64,000 nt of DNA from Chalciporus piperatus (lineage: Eukaryota > Basidiomycota > Agaricomycetes > Boletales > Boletaceae). Where the stretch lies: NCBI GenBank assembly GCA_038093975.1, contig JBBPTG010000027.1, forward strand, positions 1 through 64,000, read 5' to 3'. The notes beneath the pieces were generated by a model. It had not been told where the DNA came from. It worked only from the letters and a program-made list of their open reading frames with translations, and searched no databases. A program made the translations under genes and the position numbers. Positions 50,401 to 61,664 of this stretch are shown here, one piece after another (the stretch's first letter is position 1; every line of letters starts with the position of its first letter).

Positions 50401-52395
50401 GTATCTCCAAGGAAACGTTCATGTCTTCAGGAGCTATGTCGTCCGCTGCATTATCTGCGGCGCAACCATCCTTGAACAGCAGCACCACGTCATTCCACCA
50501 TTCGCCTGGTTTCGAGTCAAAGCCACCGAGTACTGGCCCGTCGCAAGTTGTCTACGATCGCAATTGGGAGATCGAGATGGAGAGCTTACTGAAGGTTTGC
50601 AGTTATGCGATGCTTCCTGTTTGAGAACCTTGTTTGATGGCTTCGACCACTACAGGATATGTATGGGGCTATCAAGAGCCAACAGATTCTGCAACCCCTC
50701 GGTATGGTTCTCTTCACTCTTTCTACAACCTTGTTCAGTCTTTGCACAGCTCATCACGCCATGGCACGCAACCCGAGCCTCCGTGGACCCTCAGACCGGC
50801 TGACAACGCTGAAACGCGGCAGTATCAGGGGAATTCAATCCATCATGCCTTCGCCCTACAGTCCTTACAGTAGTAACAGCAGTATTGACGGGCGTGCTAG
50901 CCCTGCACCTAGCTTTGCGACTTCGACACACGAAGTGAGATGTCCACCCCTTTCTTTCGGTTTACTGTTTGCTTACTCGTTTATAGGGAGTGCACAGTTC
51001 TATGGCAGCCTTCCTCACCCCTTCTCTCGGTTTTGCGTCGAACTTGTCACATACGATCATACGTGAAGCTCAGGAAGACGAAGATCGCAGTTTCCACAGC
51101 CAGGAATCAGACTCGACCACGATCAGTATCACGGACGAAGAACTTGCGTTGCTGGGCGCACCATGGGCGAAGGAGGGTATGCTCTGTCGCAAACAATATT
51201 GGGAAATGGCTGGAAAGAGAGCCAAATCCAAGAACTGGCTGGACGTCTTCGTCGTGATTCAGCGAGGTGAACTCAATATGTTCACATTCGGAGAACATGG
51301 AGGGGGAGGCTCTGCCGTCGTAGGGGGTGGTAATTGGCTCGTAAGTCGTTCTATTCGACATCGTATGCAATTATCCCTTAACCTCCTTGTTAGGAAAATG
51401 CCAATTCGGTTGGTACTGTCCATCTAGCGCATTCGCTGGCACATGCATTGCCACCACCGGGTTACAGCAGACAACGGCCTCACTGCATGGTGCTCACCCT
51501 TGCGAATGGCGGAGTCTATTTCTTCCAGGCAGGCACAGAAGAGCTCGTCAACGAATGGGTCTCGACGTGCAACTACTGGGCAGCCAGAACGAGCAAAGAG
51601 CCACTCGCTGGGGGGGTATCTAACATGGAGTATGGATGGAACCGCATCTCTGATACCCACACCCGATCCCCCTCTGACAACGACCCTTCCCGAGATTTCG
51701 ATCGAACAGATGCCCTCAGCGTTCGCAGTAGTCGAAGTAATCGAAGCAGATTTGGCTGGCGGGAGGGCGTGTCGACCGTGCGAGCGCCGCACTCACCATG
51801 GAAAGACAGAACGACCGTCAATGACTGGAAACCCCCCATCCCTCCTTCGATATCCAGCATACACGATGAAGAGACGCAGTTGGAGGCTCTTCAGAAGTAT
51901 GTTGGAATGTTGAAAGGGGATCTCAAGACTCACAACGAACTACGTGAGCCGATGGCTGCCCTGGTAAGCGAACTGCATCTCGACCCCCATTGTTCTATTG
52001 ACATCTCTGACTGCACGTTTTTCTAGTATGAGCCACGCTCCGTCAATGGCATGAAGGCACAGAGCAACTGGGAGAAGAAGTCCCAATACCTATTGACAGA
52101 GATCGTCAAATATGAATCCTATATTGACTCGCTCCAATCAGCGATGAGTCTACGATTGAAGAAGAGAGGCGAAAAGGCACTCGAGAAAGCCTTGGGGAGT
52201 GGTGCGCAAGAGGAAGAGCTCTCGCGCTCGTCGACTTTGAAACGAAAGGAGAAGGAACGTCCTGATGATGAAGACGCGATACCAGAGGACGAGGAACAGT
52301 GCACGACGTTTGCTCCCGCACCGTCTCGCCTCCACCGCAGGGAGACTGCTGACCACACCCCGGGACCTCCAACATTGTGGGGGCCTCCAAAGTGA
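47482..52395 (+). CDS. Sec7-PH Arf guanine-nucleotide exchange factor
   Basis: Activates Arf GTPases on membranes; layout is like yeast Syt1/Yel1 and the EFA6/PSD group. Exons 47482(open)-48345, 48409-48489, 48547-49513, 49579-49780, 49835-49915, 49965-50080, 50137-50594, 50656-50701, 50750-50934, 50987-51340, 51394-51963 and 52027-52395 stay in phase for about 1430 codons; the start codon is upstream and unresolved. A disordered Ser/Pro-rich first half is followed by the Sec7 domain: RGKDLAARCYQEDETFLAKD, KIAEWLGG, YVDYFDFKGLRLDNAFR, KLFLKAETQQVDRILEEFSR, then YSLLLLNTDLHVADI (the conserved LLNTDLH). The PH domain follows (KEGMLCRKQYWEMAGKRA, KNWLDVFVVIQRGELNMF, CMVLTLANGGVYFFQAGT, EELVNEWVSTCNYWA), then a coiled-coil-like tail. 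The catalytic Glu finger appears as the second Glu of the DKIAEWLGG region, as in other Sec7 domains; this is inferred from family layout. Confidence 0.93.
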
Positions 52396-52816
52396 ATTCA
52401 AAATAGGACTGTACCATAACATCTGACAGTCGTCAATTTTGAAGCACAGGTAAATCCCGATGTGCGAGGGTGGGCAGTAAAATATGATACTTCATTTTAA
52501 TAGAGCTAATCCCTTCGGGATATGTACTTCTGCTTCTGTGGATTATTTATGTAGGACATCTTGCAACATTCTTTTGGACATTGCTTCTTCGGTCGGTTGT
52601 ATGTGAATGAATACATGCGTATTCCACAATTGGGAATGATATGGATGAATACTTTCGATCTGATGGATGAACAACGCTGATTCGAATCTGTTAAGTTAGT
52701 AACGCGTCGTACCGGCTAATGATATATATCCTTGTCAGATTCGTTCTGAATGTAGGAGTTGATAGTGCTGTCAAACACTATTTAGAAGCGGATATCTAGA
52801 CTCTAGAGTCAAATTG
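52396..52816. other. intergenic region
   Basis: 3' flank of the Sec7-PH gene up to the edge of the inverted HNH/AKR block. A/T-rich; no gene recognised. Confidence 0.5.
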
Positions 52817-53190
52817 TTACTTACCCATCAGTCTTTCCGCGAGGTGTTTGCTCGCCAAGGGGACGAGTCAGCAACCCTCTGGCAAGCGGGGACCAGGGAA
52901 TGCATCGAACGCCGAACACCTGCGGGGAAGGGTCAACTCAAAGGCGCAGTAGCCTTGGAGATCTTATATCAGTCCCGAATTGCCCAATCGGACTATATAT
53001 CACAGGTGAGTCAAGGATGCGAAGGTGGGAGACGCACCATAAGGCATAGTCTTTTGAGTGGCCATTTCTGCTGATGGTGTTTCAAAGTCGTGGTCAAGAG
53101 CTACGCAAGGAGGAAAGTTAACGCGGTATTCAATACATGGATTGATATATCCCGATGACTGCACGTCATGTGAGTGAGCGAACGATGTGG
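52817..53190 (-). pseudogene. aldo-keto reductase remnant (inverted unit 3)
   Basis: Reverse-complement match to pieces of the intact AKR gene. 52817-52930 matches exon 12 with its donor (words such as CGCCAAGGGGACGAGTCAGCA, shown here split: CGCCAAGGGG, ACGAGTCAGCA). 52930-52975 matches intron 11. Then, with exons 3-11 missing, 52976-53125 matches exon 2, intron 1 and exon 1, and about 53130-53190 matches the leader and promoter, including the CACATGACGTG-like spacer words. Not translatable. Independent evidence that the HNH+AKR pair moved as a unit. Confidence 0.8.
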
Positions 53191-53289
53191 AATGATATCG
53201 CTAGTCCGTTGTCAATGATGACTCTGAGACCATTAATGGAGCAATAGGTCCATCGTCACTAGCACTCGCTCCAGCGATCCGTGGTCTTG

Positions 53290-55250
53290 AGCACTTAGCC
53301 GTAGCATCTGTGTACCGCCATGGCATCAACGAAAGATGAATATCGATGAATCACAAATGATGGCCCGAACCTACATAAACACTGGGAATGTCTCGTCGGA
53401 AATACCACAATTACACAACCACTCACAACGGGAAGCAATCCTATGATGCAGAGGAGAGAACTACGCGACCACAGCTCTGCCAGAAAGAAAGAGTTTGGCA
53501 TCCAACATATCGAAAAACTCTTCGGAAGCAATGAAGAGGCCATCACATCCGACTCCTTCAAATTTGTCGTCCGCAGTCCTTCCACTCTAAGATGATATCA
53601 GCAGCACCACTCATCCTCATAACTCGAGCGACAGCCAGCTGAAGGTTACAAAGAATTGGGATGGGGTTCCAAGCTGAATTTCATCGTCGTTCAAAGTGAT
53701 TAACGAAACGGCGCGAATATTAAAATCGGCGGGGATCATTTGAATGAAGTATTTGACCTAATCAATGGATCAGAAATGATGATGAGGAATCAATGAAATC
53801 GCACTTCTCGACCCTCGCTCTGTGCCTCGATTCCCCACCGCAAGGCATCGTATGCGGCATGAGCATCATGCTGCATATTCATGACATTGACCGGCCCATT
53901 CAGATGGGCCACAACTCGATCTCTTGCGTCGGCACCGGCGAACATAGCAATACACTTCAGAGTGCCTGACTAAATGAAAGCTATGAGAAAACAAGTGGTG
54001 GTTGCAATAGTTTGATGCAAACCTGTCCGTGCACAGACTTTGGAATGATGTGCGCGAGTTCCGAAGGCAAACCCAAAGTAGGCAAATGCTCAAGTCGAAA
54101 GCCAGTCAACAGACAAAAATCCCCATCACGTCTAAATGACTGCTCGGTACGGCGGTCTCAGAGGATGGCACAGCTCTGAGATATATGCGCACCAGTTCCT
54201 TCAAGGCCGCTTGTTTTCGTTTTCCAAAATCCCCTTCGGCGTTGGCTTGTTCAAGGAGCACTTCCGTCTCCCTATTGACGAATTTACTGACAGAAAACAC
54301 CGTGCCTGTCCGGGATTTCCGCCCTCCTGGATTCATTACTGCCGCATTGATGATCGTGAAACATCTAAAAGCGATTGGGTGGTTTCACTCACATGCGACA
54401 CCAACGTTGTTAAAGAACTCCCTTGCCATCTCCAAGACAGGCTTGAATTTCGGGATCTAATCCCCGAAACAACACATCGAAAGACTCTTGCGCCGACGAG
54501 AAATTCTGGTCCGCGAGACGTTTGACTGTGACAGACAAAGGTGAGCCCGTACGAGTGAGTGATTTAAGCTTTGACTCACTATTCTCCTTCAATTTTTTTA
54601 TTACAGGGCCCGAGTTGTTTTTGCGCCGACACGAACTTCTCCTCCCCGAGACTTTCGACTGTGACAAACAAAGGTGAGCCTGTACGATTGAGTGATTAAA
54701 GTTTTGGACTGACTATTTTCCTTCCGTTTTTCGTCACAGGTCCCGAGCTGTTTCTAGAAATGCTCCAGTACCTCACCATCAAATTTTTGCGATTCCACAA
54801 TTAGGTAGTACAAAAAGGTAGGAGTGATGGCCTGAAATTTGCTATCTGATTCCCGGGTTCGTGACGTATCAGGCCAGTTCAATCGATCCTTTTGTTCGAG
54901 GATTGCCAGAGCGTATTGTTGCATTCTTACTGTGGACAAGTCCTGGTGTAAGCCGGTTGTCAGAGGGTTTCTTCGTGGGGAGATCAACAACCGGAGCTGG
55001 TAGAGGCTCATTCACCCTCAGTTCTTCCTTTCGACTCTCCTCGCCAGGTTCCGCTGTGGTTGTCTGCGCCTCTGTTCGTGGAGGCTCCACAGTCGACGCT
55101 GACCCGACTGGAGGTGCAGATGGCCCGACGGTCTCCTCAGACCGGTCCTCTTTCCTCTTCTTCTGAGAGGAGTTCTTGCGAGGCCCGCGTTTTCGTTTCC
55201 CAGCCATCGCTGTTCGATGGTCGAGAGGGCGCTGACGAGCGGTGTTGAAC
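53290..55250 (-). pseudogene. HNH-domain protein pseudogene, copy C (inverted)
   Basis: Decayed minus-strand copy of the HNH gene. Recognisable in order: Lys-rich linker (MAGKRKRGPRKNSSQKKRK; TVEPPRTEAQTTTAEP), the helical part (YALAILEQKDRLNWPD; FLYYLIVESQKFDGEVLEHF), a duplicated exon 4/intron 4/exon 5 junction, GGRKSRTGTVFSVS, RRDGDFCLLTG, ELAHIIPKSVHGQ, GPVNVMNMQHDAHAAYD, and the last exon with ASEEFFDMLDAKLFLAE-like codons. The N-terminal ubiquitin/PB1-like exons are absent, and frameshifts and deletions break the rest (for example near 53575-53700). The HNH histidine (DAHAAYD) is retained, which argues that His is ancestral and the Arg of copy A is derived. Confidence 0.8.
54488..54750 (-). 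repeat. local tandem duplication (about 133 bp unit) inside copy C
   Basis: Two adjacent diverged copies, 54488-54620 and 54621-54750. Each begins TTGCGCCGAC on the plus strand and spans, on the minus strand, the end of exon 4, intron 4 and the start of exon 5 of the HNH gene. Shared words: GACTGTGACA.ACAAAGGTGAGCC and CACAGG.CCCGAG. It is confined to the pseudogene. Confidence 0.7.
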
Positions 55251-55453
55251 AAAAAATAACAGATTGTAATTTCTCTAAAATGAGGGACTTGCGGGCACGT
55301 TTCCCAGTGAACAAGTCTCGTGAGCGCTTGTGGTTCGAACATCAAGTACTTACTGCTCCGTTTGTTGTTGACAATGTTGTACTTGTTTTTACATAATAAT
55401 CAGTGGCAAAGTCGCGTTCTCACCAACACTCGGTCACATCGTTCGCGCCAAAC

Positions 55454-58400
55454 ATGCCGGAGCATCTTGCACCACGCATGGAGAATCACGGCGACGAGCC
55501 TGTGAGGATCGTATACCATGCTGGGGAGCGGACGTTTGCGAGGTTATTCAACGGCAAGTCACTCGCCTGGAACGGATGCAGAACAGGCATGCTAAACCCA
55601 AGGCGAAACCCGTGTAGAATCGTCCCTCGAGGAGGTTAAAAATGTCGTACGGCGGAAACTCGGCCTCGACAAGAGTACCGCTGTAGTGCTCAAGCAGATG
55701 AAGTCTGGCAAACTTCTCGATCTCGAAGATGGTAAGACAACGTGCAACAAGAACTAGACAAATGCTGAACGGGGATGGACAGATGACGATTTCCAGGCAT
55801 TCGAGGCCCTTTTGTCGAGTTCACCATCCACGGACGTCGAGATTGGCGTTACGGTGGCAGCTGTGAGTCGAGTCGCATCTCGATGATGTTTGGTGTTCTC
55901 ACAATTCGGCCGCTTCAGCAATCTTCAGAGCCACAGCCAGAACGAGAGCCTGTTGACCCCTCGACGTCCAAACCCACGGAAAAGCCACTCCCCAGGGCTA
56001 TTGAAGCTTCGACATCGACAGCGATGACACCCAAACGAAAGCGCGCGGTGTCATTTGGCGATGTCGCTGCCTCAGGGGCCCCGAAATCTGCGGAGAAGCC
56101 CTCTCAGAAGAAGCAGAAAGTCCCAGAGAAAGTCCAGGCTGCGAAAACTGTCGGCGCATCTGCCCCCTCTATCACCCAAGCCGTGTTGCCCTCGACTGTC
56201 GAGCCTCCCCGAGCAGAGGTCTCAAAATCTGCGGAGAAGCCCTCTCAGAACAAGAAGAAAAAGGATGAGGCTAAGAAGACCGTCGGGCCATCTGCAATTC
56301 CAGCCGCGTCAACATTGACTGTGGAGCCTCCGCGAACAGAGGCGCAGACAACCACAGCGGAACCTGCCAAGGAGAAGCGACAGAGAGAGAAGAAGGCGAA
56401 AAAACCTCAACCAGCTCCGGTTGTTGATGTCCCCGCGAAGAAAGCCTCGGACGCACCACAACTTCCCGGATCATCAGTCCCCCCTACCACAGAGCGCGAG
56501 AAAGAGGTAAGATTGCCCTCACTAGCGATGTGTGTTTTTTGCAATTAATTCCAATTGCTAGGCGGAGACCAGTGACGCTGTTGGCACATCTAAACCGGCA
56601 ACGAAGAAGCAAAGTAAGCAGACAAAGGATGGCATTGCAAAGAAGCTCCCTGCGTGTAAGTGCCATCCCGAAGGATTGTTTATGGTAACCTTACAGCATT
56701 GTGATGCCTAGCTGTTGATCAAGAGGGTAACTATTCCGGTAACCGTCGTATTAGGCCCCGTTCACACCATTGCATTATTCTATAGTATCAGGGTTTGACA
56801 GTCTGGTCAATGATTCGAGCAAGCCAGTCGGCGATGACTCTCTTCAACCAGGTGAAGTCGGCATTCTGAGGACCAGAGATGTGCTAATGACAACCCAGCT
56901 TCGAAAAAGTCGACCAAGTCCACTGGGGAAGGCGAGGCTGCGAAGGGTGAGACTTTTTCTATTCGATCGTAACCTTTCTTACATCGAACAAGGCCCGAAG
57001 ACTCGGAAGAGTGTGACCAAACGTGCATCCAAGCCATCAGTTTGTGCCTGTAAGTAACTCTCGCGGGCAAAGCACGGAACAACTAATGAATGTTAGCATA
57101 GCCATGCCTACGACGAGCGAAAGTACGAGAACACGGGACGAGGTAGCAGCAGCGATTCTGTCTGGTCTCATCTCAAATGCAAGTGGTACCGTGCAACCTA
57201 AACCTGCCGTCCCCAACAAACTGAAGAAAAAAGAGTCTAAGAAACCTCCTTTGCCTCCAGTAGCTGCACAAGCTGTTGAAATGGCCGTGGAACCCGAATC
57301 TATCCCGGATGTGTCGAATAAACCAACAGCAAATGCACCTACGGAAACCGCACTAGCACCCACGGATACACCTAGTCGTCCTTTAACTCAAACGTCTAAA
57401 ACGACTGGTCCAGCATGTCCTATCTGCCTGCAGCATCCGTTTCACATCCGCTATTACTGTCCAACCGTCCTGAAGGGACCTGATGCAATTCGACAACGCC
57501 TACAAGAGCTTCAGAATACGGACACCGGTGACCAAGAATCGCTGGTTAAGGAACTTGAGGCTCTCCTTAAAGGTCAGAGTTTTAACATGTTTCCGGTCGC
57601 TCACCCTGACGTTGTCGTCATACCAGGCGTGTCTGGTGCTCCTTCGGCTGAGGATGCCGAGCCTGGGGAGTCTTCTTCAATCCCCCGGGTTTCTATCCCT
57701 CGAACTCCCATCATTCCCGGTAATTCTTACCTGTCCGAAGTGACAGTGGAGAGTAGAGATGAAGGGAGTAGCTCGGATAGCTCCGAAGATACTTCTGCTG
57801 GTGAGGACAAAGTGTCATCCGTCGTTCGAGAACGGCCCACTCCTGAAGAGGAGCCTCCTACGACCCAGGCTGACCTGGAAGCGGTGATCCGCGGGCCGGT
57901 GTCAAGGCGACAGAGCGTCTTGGATTTAATCGACCAAGTTGTCAGCGATGAAGATACCAACGGTTACTCAGAAGAGGAAAAGGGGGAGTTGGAGGAAGAT
58001 CAGGACGAGGAGGTTGATCGTTCGAGGCGTCAGTTGATGAAGAAAAGGGCGGCCTCTTCTGATTCCGAGACAGAGGAAGAGTCGAGATCGCCTTCGCCTC
58101 GGCCTTCGGAAGCTATGGACGATGACCCTCCTGCGGCCGTCGAGATCGAGGGCGAGCACGTGGAGACACCTACTGGAGTGGAGGATGGTGACGTCGTTAT
58201 GAAAGATTCCGTCGCCGATGTTCCCGTTCCCTCTCCTGAGAAACAGATTGATGACAGTGGTGAAGAGACGCAGGTGGAAGCTGAAGAACCTATGGTAGTA
58301 GACGGTGACTCGATCGGGGTAAAGGATGCTATCGCGGACAAGGCCGCGTCGCCTGCTCCCGAATCCGATACCCCCCTCTCGAAGGTTCCTGCCAGCCAAC

Positions 58401-59617
58401 CACCGGAGTCCCATGTTGCTCCTCGGGCGGCAAATGCCGATGCTACTCCTGATGACACCACCGCAACTCCTGCCATTCCTGCGGAGACCGATGTCGATCC
58501 GATAGAGCCTGCAGATGACGTGGAGCCATCATTTGATTTAGCCCCGCCGAACGATGATCCCATTGAGATTGGGAGCCCTCCTCCCGAGGGTGAATCTCTC
58601 TTCTCCAACTTCCCTCACTCGACACCAAAGCCAGGAGTAACAAAGCGGCTCAAGACTCGCGGCGGCAAGATTCCTGACAGCGACGAGCATCCCGTATCCC
58701 TTGAACAGTTTGCCTCAGAGGTCCAGGATTTGATTACACCGTTGCCCACGAATGCAAGGACGCGGAGGAAGAGTACTGCGATCTCCGCCAGCCAAGAACC
58801 AGTCACAACTCGCAAGAGCGCTCGTTTCAGCTCTGTTCCTCCGCCTACTACCCCTGTTGCCGTCGTGTTACTGAACCGTAAAAAAGGCGGGGTCAAGACG
58901 ACCAAAGCTGCGAAAATACCTGCGAAGGAGATTGAGGGCGGATCTAATCTTCCTTCTCAAAGCAGTGCGACGAGCGACAGACGGGTTGCTCCTACACCGT
59001 CCACGATCCGATGGGAAACGTTCGCAGAGCCAGAGTCATCGTCCCAGGTCGACGAATCCATGATGCAGGTAGATGAACTTATCTCAAGTCCGCCAGCTGA
59101 CGGCAGCATGGTTCTCGGGCATCCCAATGGCAAGGCAAGGAAGGGACGGTCCGGCAAAAGTGCTCCTGCTCTATCGCAGAGCTCGCAGGAGAAGGAACGC
59201 CTGTTTGACTTGACGCCAAGTCAGGTGCCTTTCCCTTACTCGCAGCATTGCCCTCCTGCACCTGCCGTTTCTTTGGATATGCAGGAAAGCGACGAGCCTA
59301 CGGATTCCGAGGAGGAGAAAACTCTCAGGAAAAAGCCCAAAGTACCTGCTCGGAAGTCCATCAACACCTACCGTTCGCTATCTCAGCTAGCTTCCCAGGC
59401 GACGCTGTATTCTCCTCGTTTACCTACGCCTGCGAACACGTCTGGGTCTAATGGGAAGGCCAAGAAGAATGTTGCAGACGACTCGTCTTCCTCTTCGTCT
59501 GAGTCTGAGTCGGAGTCGGACGAAACTGGTAGATCAGGACATATTCCAAAAAATCGAATGGCGGGGTCTGTGTTGACGAAGAAGAGAAAAAAGAGTCTAT
59601 TGTCTCGAATACAGTGA
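55454..59617 (+). CDS. gene D: ubiquitin/PB1-like N-terminus, zinc-knuckle, acidic disordered protein
   Basis: Ten exons (55454-55553, 55618-55731, 55783-55862, 55919-56506, 56562-56655, 56712-56726, 56786-56851, 56899-56946, 56993-57049, 57102-59617) close in phase to 1225 aa. Exons 1-4 are homologous to exons 1-4 of the HNH copies A and B (EPVRIVYHAGERTFARLF; GKLLDLEDDDDFQAFEAL; TPKRKRAVSFGDVAASGAPK). After that it differs completely: Lys/Ser-rich small exons, then one long exon with a Cys/His cluster PACPICLQHPFHIRYYCPTV and a helix (GPDAIRQRLQELQ), then some 650 residues of acidic Ser/Pro-rich disorder and a Ser-rich tail ending in basic residues (LTKKRKKSLLS). Likely nuclear or nucleolar; function unknown. 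Intron 1 has donor GCAAGT where copies A and B have GTAAGT. Exon 6 is a 15-nt microexon. The Cys/His cluster as a zinc site is inference. Confidence 0.82.
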
Positions 59618-59935
59618 AGGGATCCTGGCCTTGTCGTTCATCGTTCATCTCGCTTTTTTTTGCTCAACATACACGCATCATCTATTCATCTATTCCAAGT
59701 ATCTTCTAGATCTTTTCTTTATCGTGTTTTGTCCTCGTTATCGATGTACACTATGATACACGCCTTGCATAACCGTTGTCGCCCTTCCCATCCGGACCGA
59801 GGGCTATTTACGTCATGGTATGATCACGTGTGGACAACAAACGCAAACGGACGCCGTATATAAATTTCTGATCAAATTTTCTTCTCCTCTGCATCGAACG
59901 CATCGAGTTCTCCATCTGAGCTGACCAGCTCGTCT
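59618..59935. other. intergenic region / CPA1 promoter
   Basis: 3' flank of gene D and promoter of CPA1. TATATAAA lies at 59856-59863 (GCCGTATATAAATTTC), about 75 nt before the attenuator uORF start, well placed for a TATA box. CACGTG-type word ATCACGTGTG at 59823-59832. Confidence 0.55.
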
Positions 59936-60051
59936 ATGATATTCACTCAGAGCACTCGCGACGAGTATGTATACCTCCCTGTCCCACTCTGCGGTACTGA
60001 CCATTCCCCAGCTACCTTAGTGATCTTGTCTTTTCTCTCCTGAACCATTAA
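59936..60051 (+). promoter_or_regulatory. arginine attenuator peptide (AAP) upstream ORF of CPA1
   Basis: ATG at 59936 opens a 22-codon frame once the 47-nt intron 59965-60011 (GA|GTATGT...CCCCAG|C) is removed: MIFTQSTRDDYLSDLVFSLL then Asn-His-stop at 60049-60051, just 11 bp before the CPA1 start. DDYLSD followed by two hydrophobic residues, an aromatic residue and a short tail matches the fungal AAP, the nascent peptide that stalls ribosomes when arginine is high and so lowers Cpa1 translation and triggers mRNA decay. The core Asp-Tyr-Leu-Ser-Asp is intact; the position usually held by Trp is Phe here. Position, length, motif and gene identity agree, so I regard the call as strong. Stalling itself is inferred. 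Confidence 0.9.
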
Positions 60052-60062
60052 AGTCCTCCAAT

Positions 60063-61524
60063 ATGATCGCCCGCAATCTCATTCGAAACGGACTCTTCTG
60101 TCGTACCTTTGCTACTCATGCTGGCCCAAACACCGCTTTGCCCGCTGTCTTGCACCTCAAGAGTGGGGAATCCTTCTCTGGACGATCGTTCGGAGCCCCC
60201 AGGAGTATTTTTGGAGAGACTGTCTTCTCGACCTCAATCACTTCTTGTAGGCACCTTGGTCGTGTATAACAAATTTTCATTGACGCCCTTTCATAGACAC
60301 CGAGTCAATGACTGATCCTTCGTACCGTGGTCAGATCCTCGTCTTCACGACGCCTCTCATAGGAAATTATGGTGTTCCCGTTAACAAGACTCCGGTTGAC
60401 TCACACGATGTTGGCGTGGTTCTGGAGTCTGAGGGCATTCAATGCAGCGCTGTCGTAGTCGCAGATGTCGCCGAGAAATTTTCTCACCACGCTGCAGTCG
60501 AATCCCTCGCTTCGTGGTGTCGCCGCTCAAACGTCCCCGGTATCACCGGTGTGGATACTCGTGAAATCACACGTTTGCTTCGTGACCAAGGAACCACCCT
60601 CGGCCGTCTCGCTGTAGGCGCAGATGCTTCTGCTCCAGCACCCATTGTTGAGCAATATTGGGATCCATCCATCGAGAACCTGGTCGATCAGGTTTCTACC
60701 AAGGCCCCTTACCAGCTCAACCCCACGGGAGATGTCAAGATTGCCGTTCTCGACTTCGGTGCCAAGGCGAACATCCTTCGTTCCCTTGTCCGTCGAAACG
60801 CCGCAGTCACTGTCCTCCCATGGAACTTCGATTTCAACACCATCCGTGACCAGTACGACGGTCTTTTCCTCACCAACGGTCCAGGTGACCCAAGGCACTG
60901 TTTGGATGCAGCGATGAACCTTCGCAAGACGCTTCAGGAGTGGGACAGGCCTGTTTTCGGTATCTGTATGGGCCACCAAATCATTGGGATGGCCGCTGGT
61001 ATGGAAGCGTACCGCATGACCTTTGGCAATCGTGGGCACAATCAACCTGTTCTCGCTCTTGCCTCCGCAGGCTCGATTAAAGCCGGTCGTGTTTACGTGA
61101 CTAGGTGTGCATGGCAGAGATTCTTGCTGACGATATTTGCTGATGAGGATATTTCACAGCCAAAACCACCAGTATGCGCTGAAGTTGACCGATCCTTTCC
61201 CGGAAGGTTGGGAGCCATTCTTTATCAATTGCAACGATTCCTCTGTGGAGGGCATCAAGTCGACCGCGGAGTCTGGCAAGAAGATATGGGGTGTGCAATT
61301 CCACCCCGAGAGCGCCGGAGGTCCACTGGACACTATTGAGGTTTGTCATCTTCCTCTTTGGTGTATACATCCACGTCAACTGCTTTCTTCAGATGTTCAC
61401 GGATTTCCTCACTGAGTGCCGTGCTCTCAAGCTGGTGTTGCCAAAGGTGACTCCCGCTGAATTGAGCACTGGGTTCCGAGGCTATGCTGCTCCTGCCCTT
61501 CGACAGGTATCTGTGAATGCTTAA
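60063..61524 (+). CDS. CPA1: carbamoyl-phosphate synthase, arginine-specific small chain
   Basis: Glutaminase subunit that passes ammonia to the large chain for carbamoyl phosphate in arginine synthesis. Four exons (60063-60246, 60297-61104, 61160-61340, 61393-61524) close in phase to 434 aa. The N-terminus (MIARNLIRNGLFCRTFAT) is a good mitochondrial presequence. CPSase small-chain domain: GRSFGAPRSIFGETVFSTS, SYRGQILVFTTPLIGNYG, VPGITGVDTREITR. Class I glutamine amidotransferase: LFLTNGPGDP, nucleophile Cys285 in FGICMGHQI, NRGHNQPV, and the His/Glu pair in VQFHPESAGGP. Presence of the mitochondrial leader and the AAP uORF identifies the arginine-specific enzyme rather than the pyrimidine one. 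Confidence 0.97.
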
Positions 61525-61664
61525 ACTGATATGATGATACTTGTGTTTGCGTGTAATTCGTGTACCAATAGTTGAATGGATTTTGTATTCCTGGTACTTG
61601 CCTGATTTGGGTATCGACAACCAAGTCCCGTTGCTTCCATGACACGCGGTTGCTAATCGTCAAC

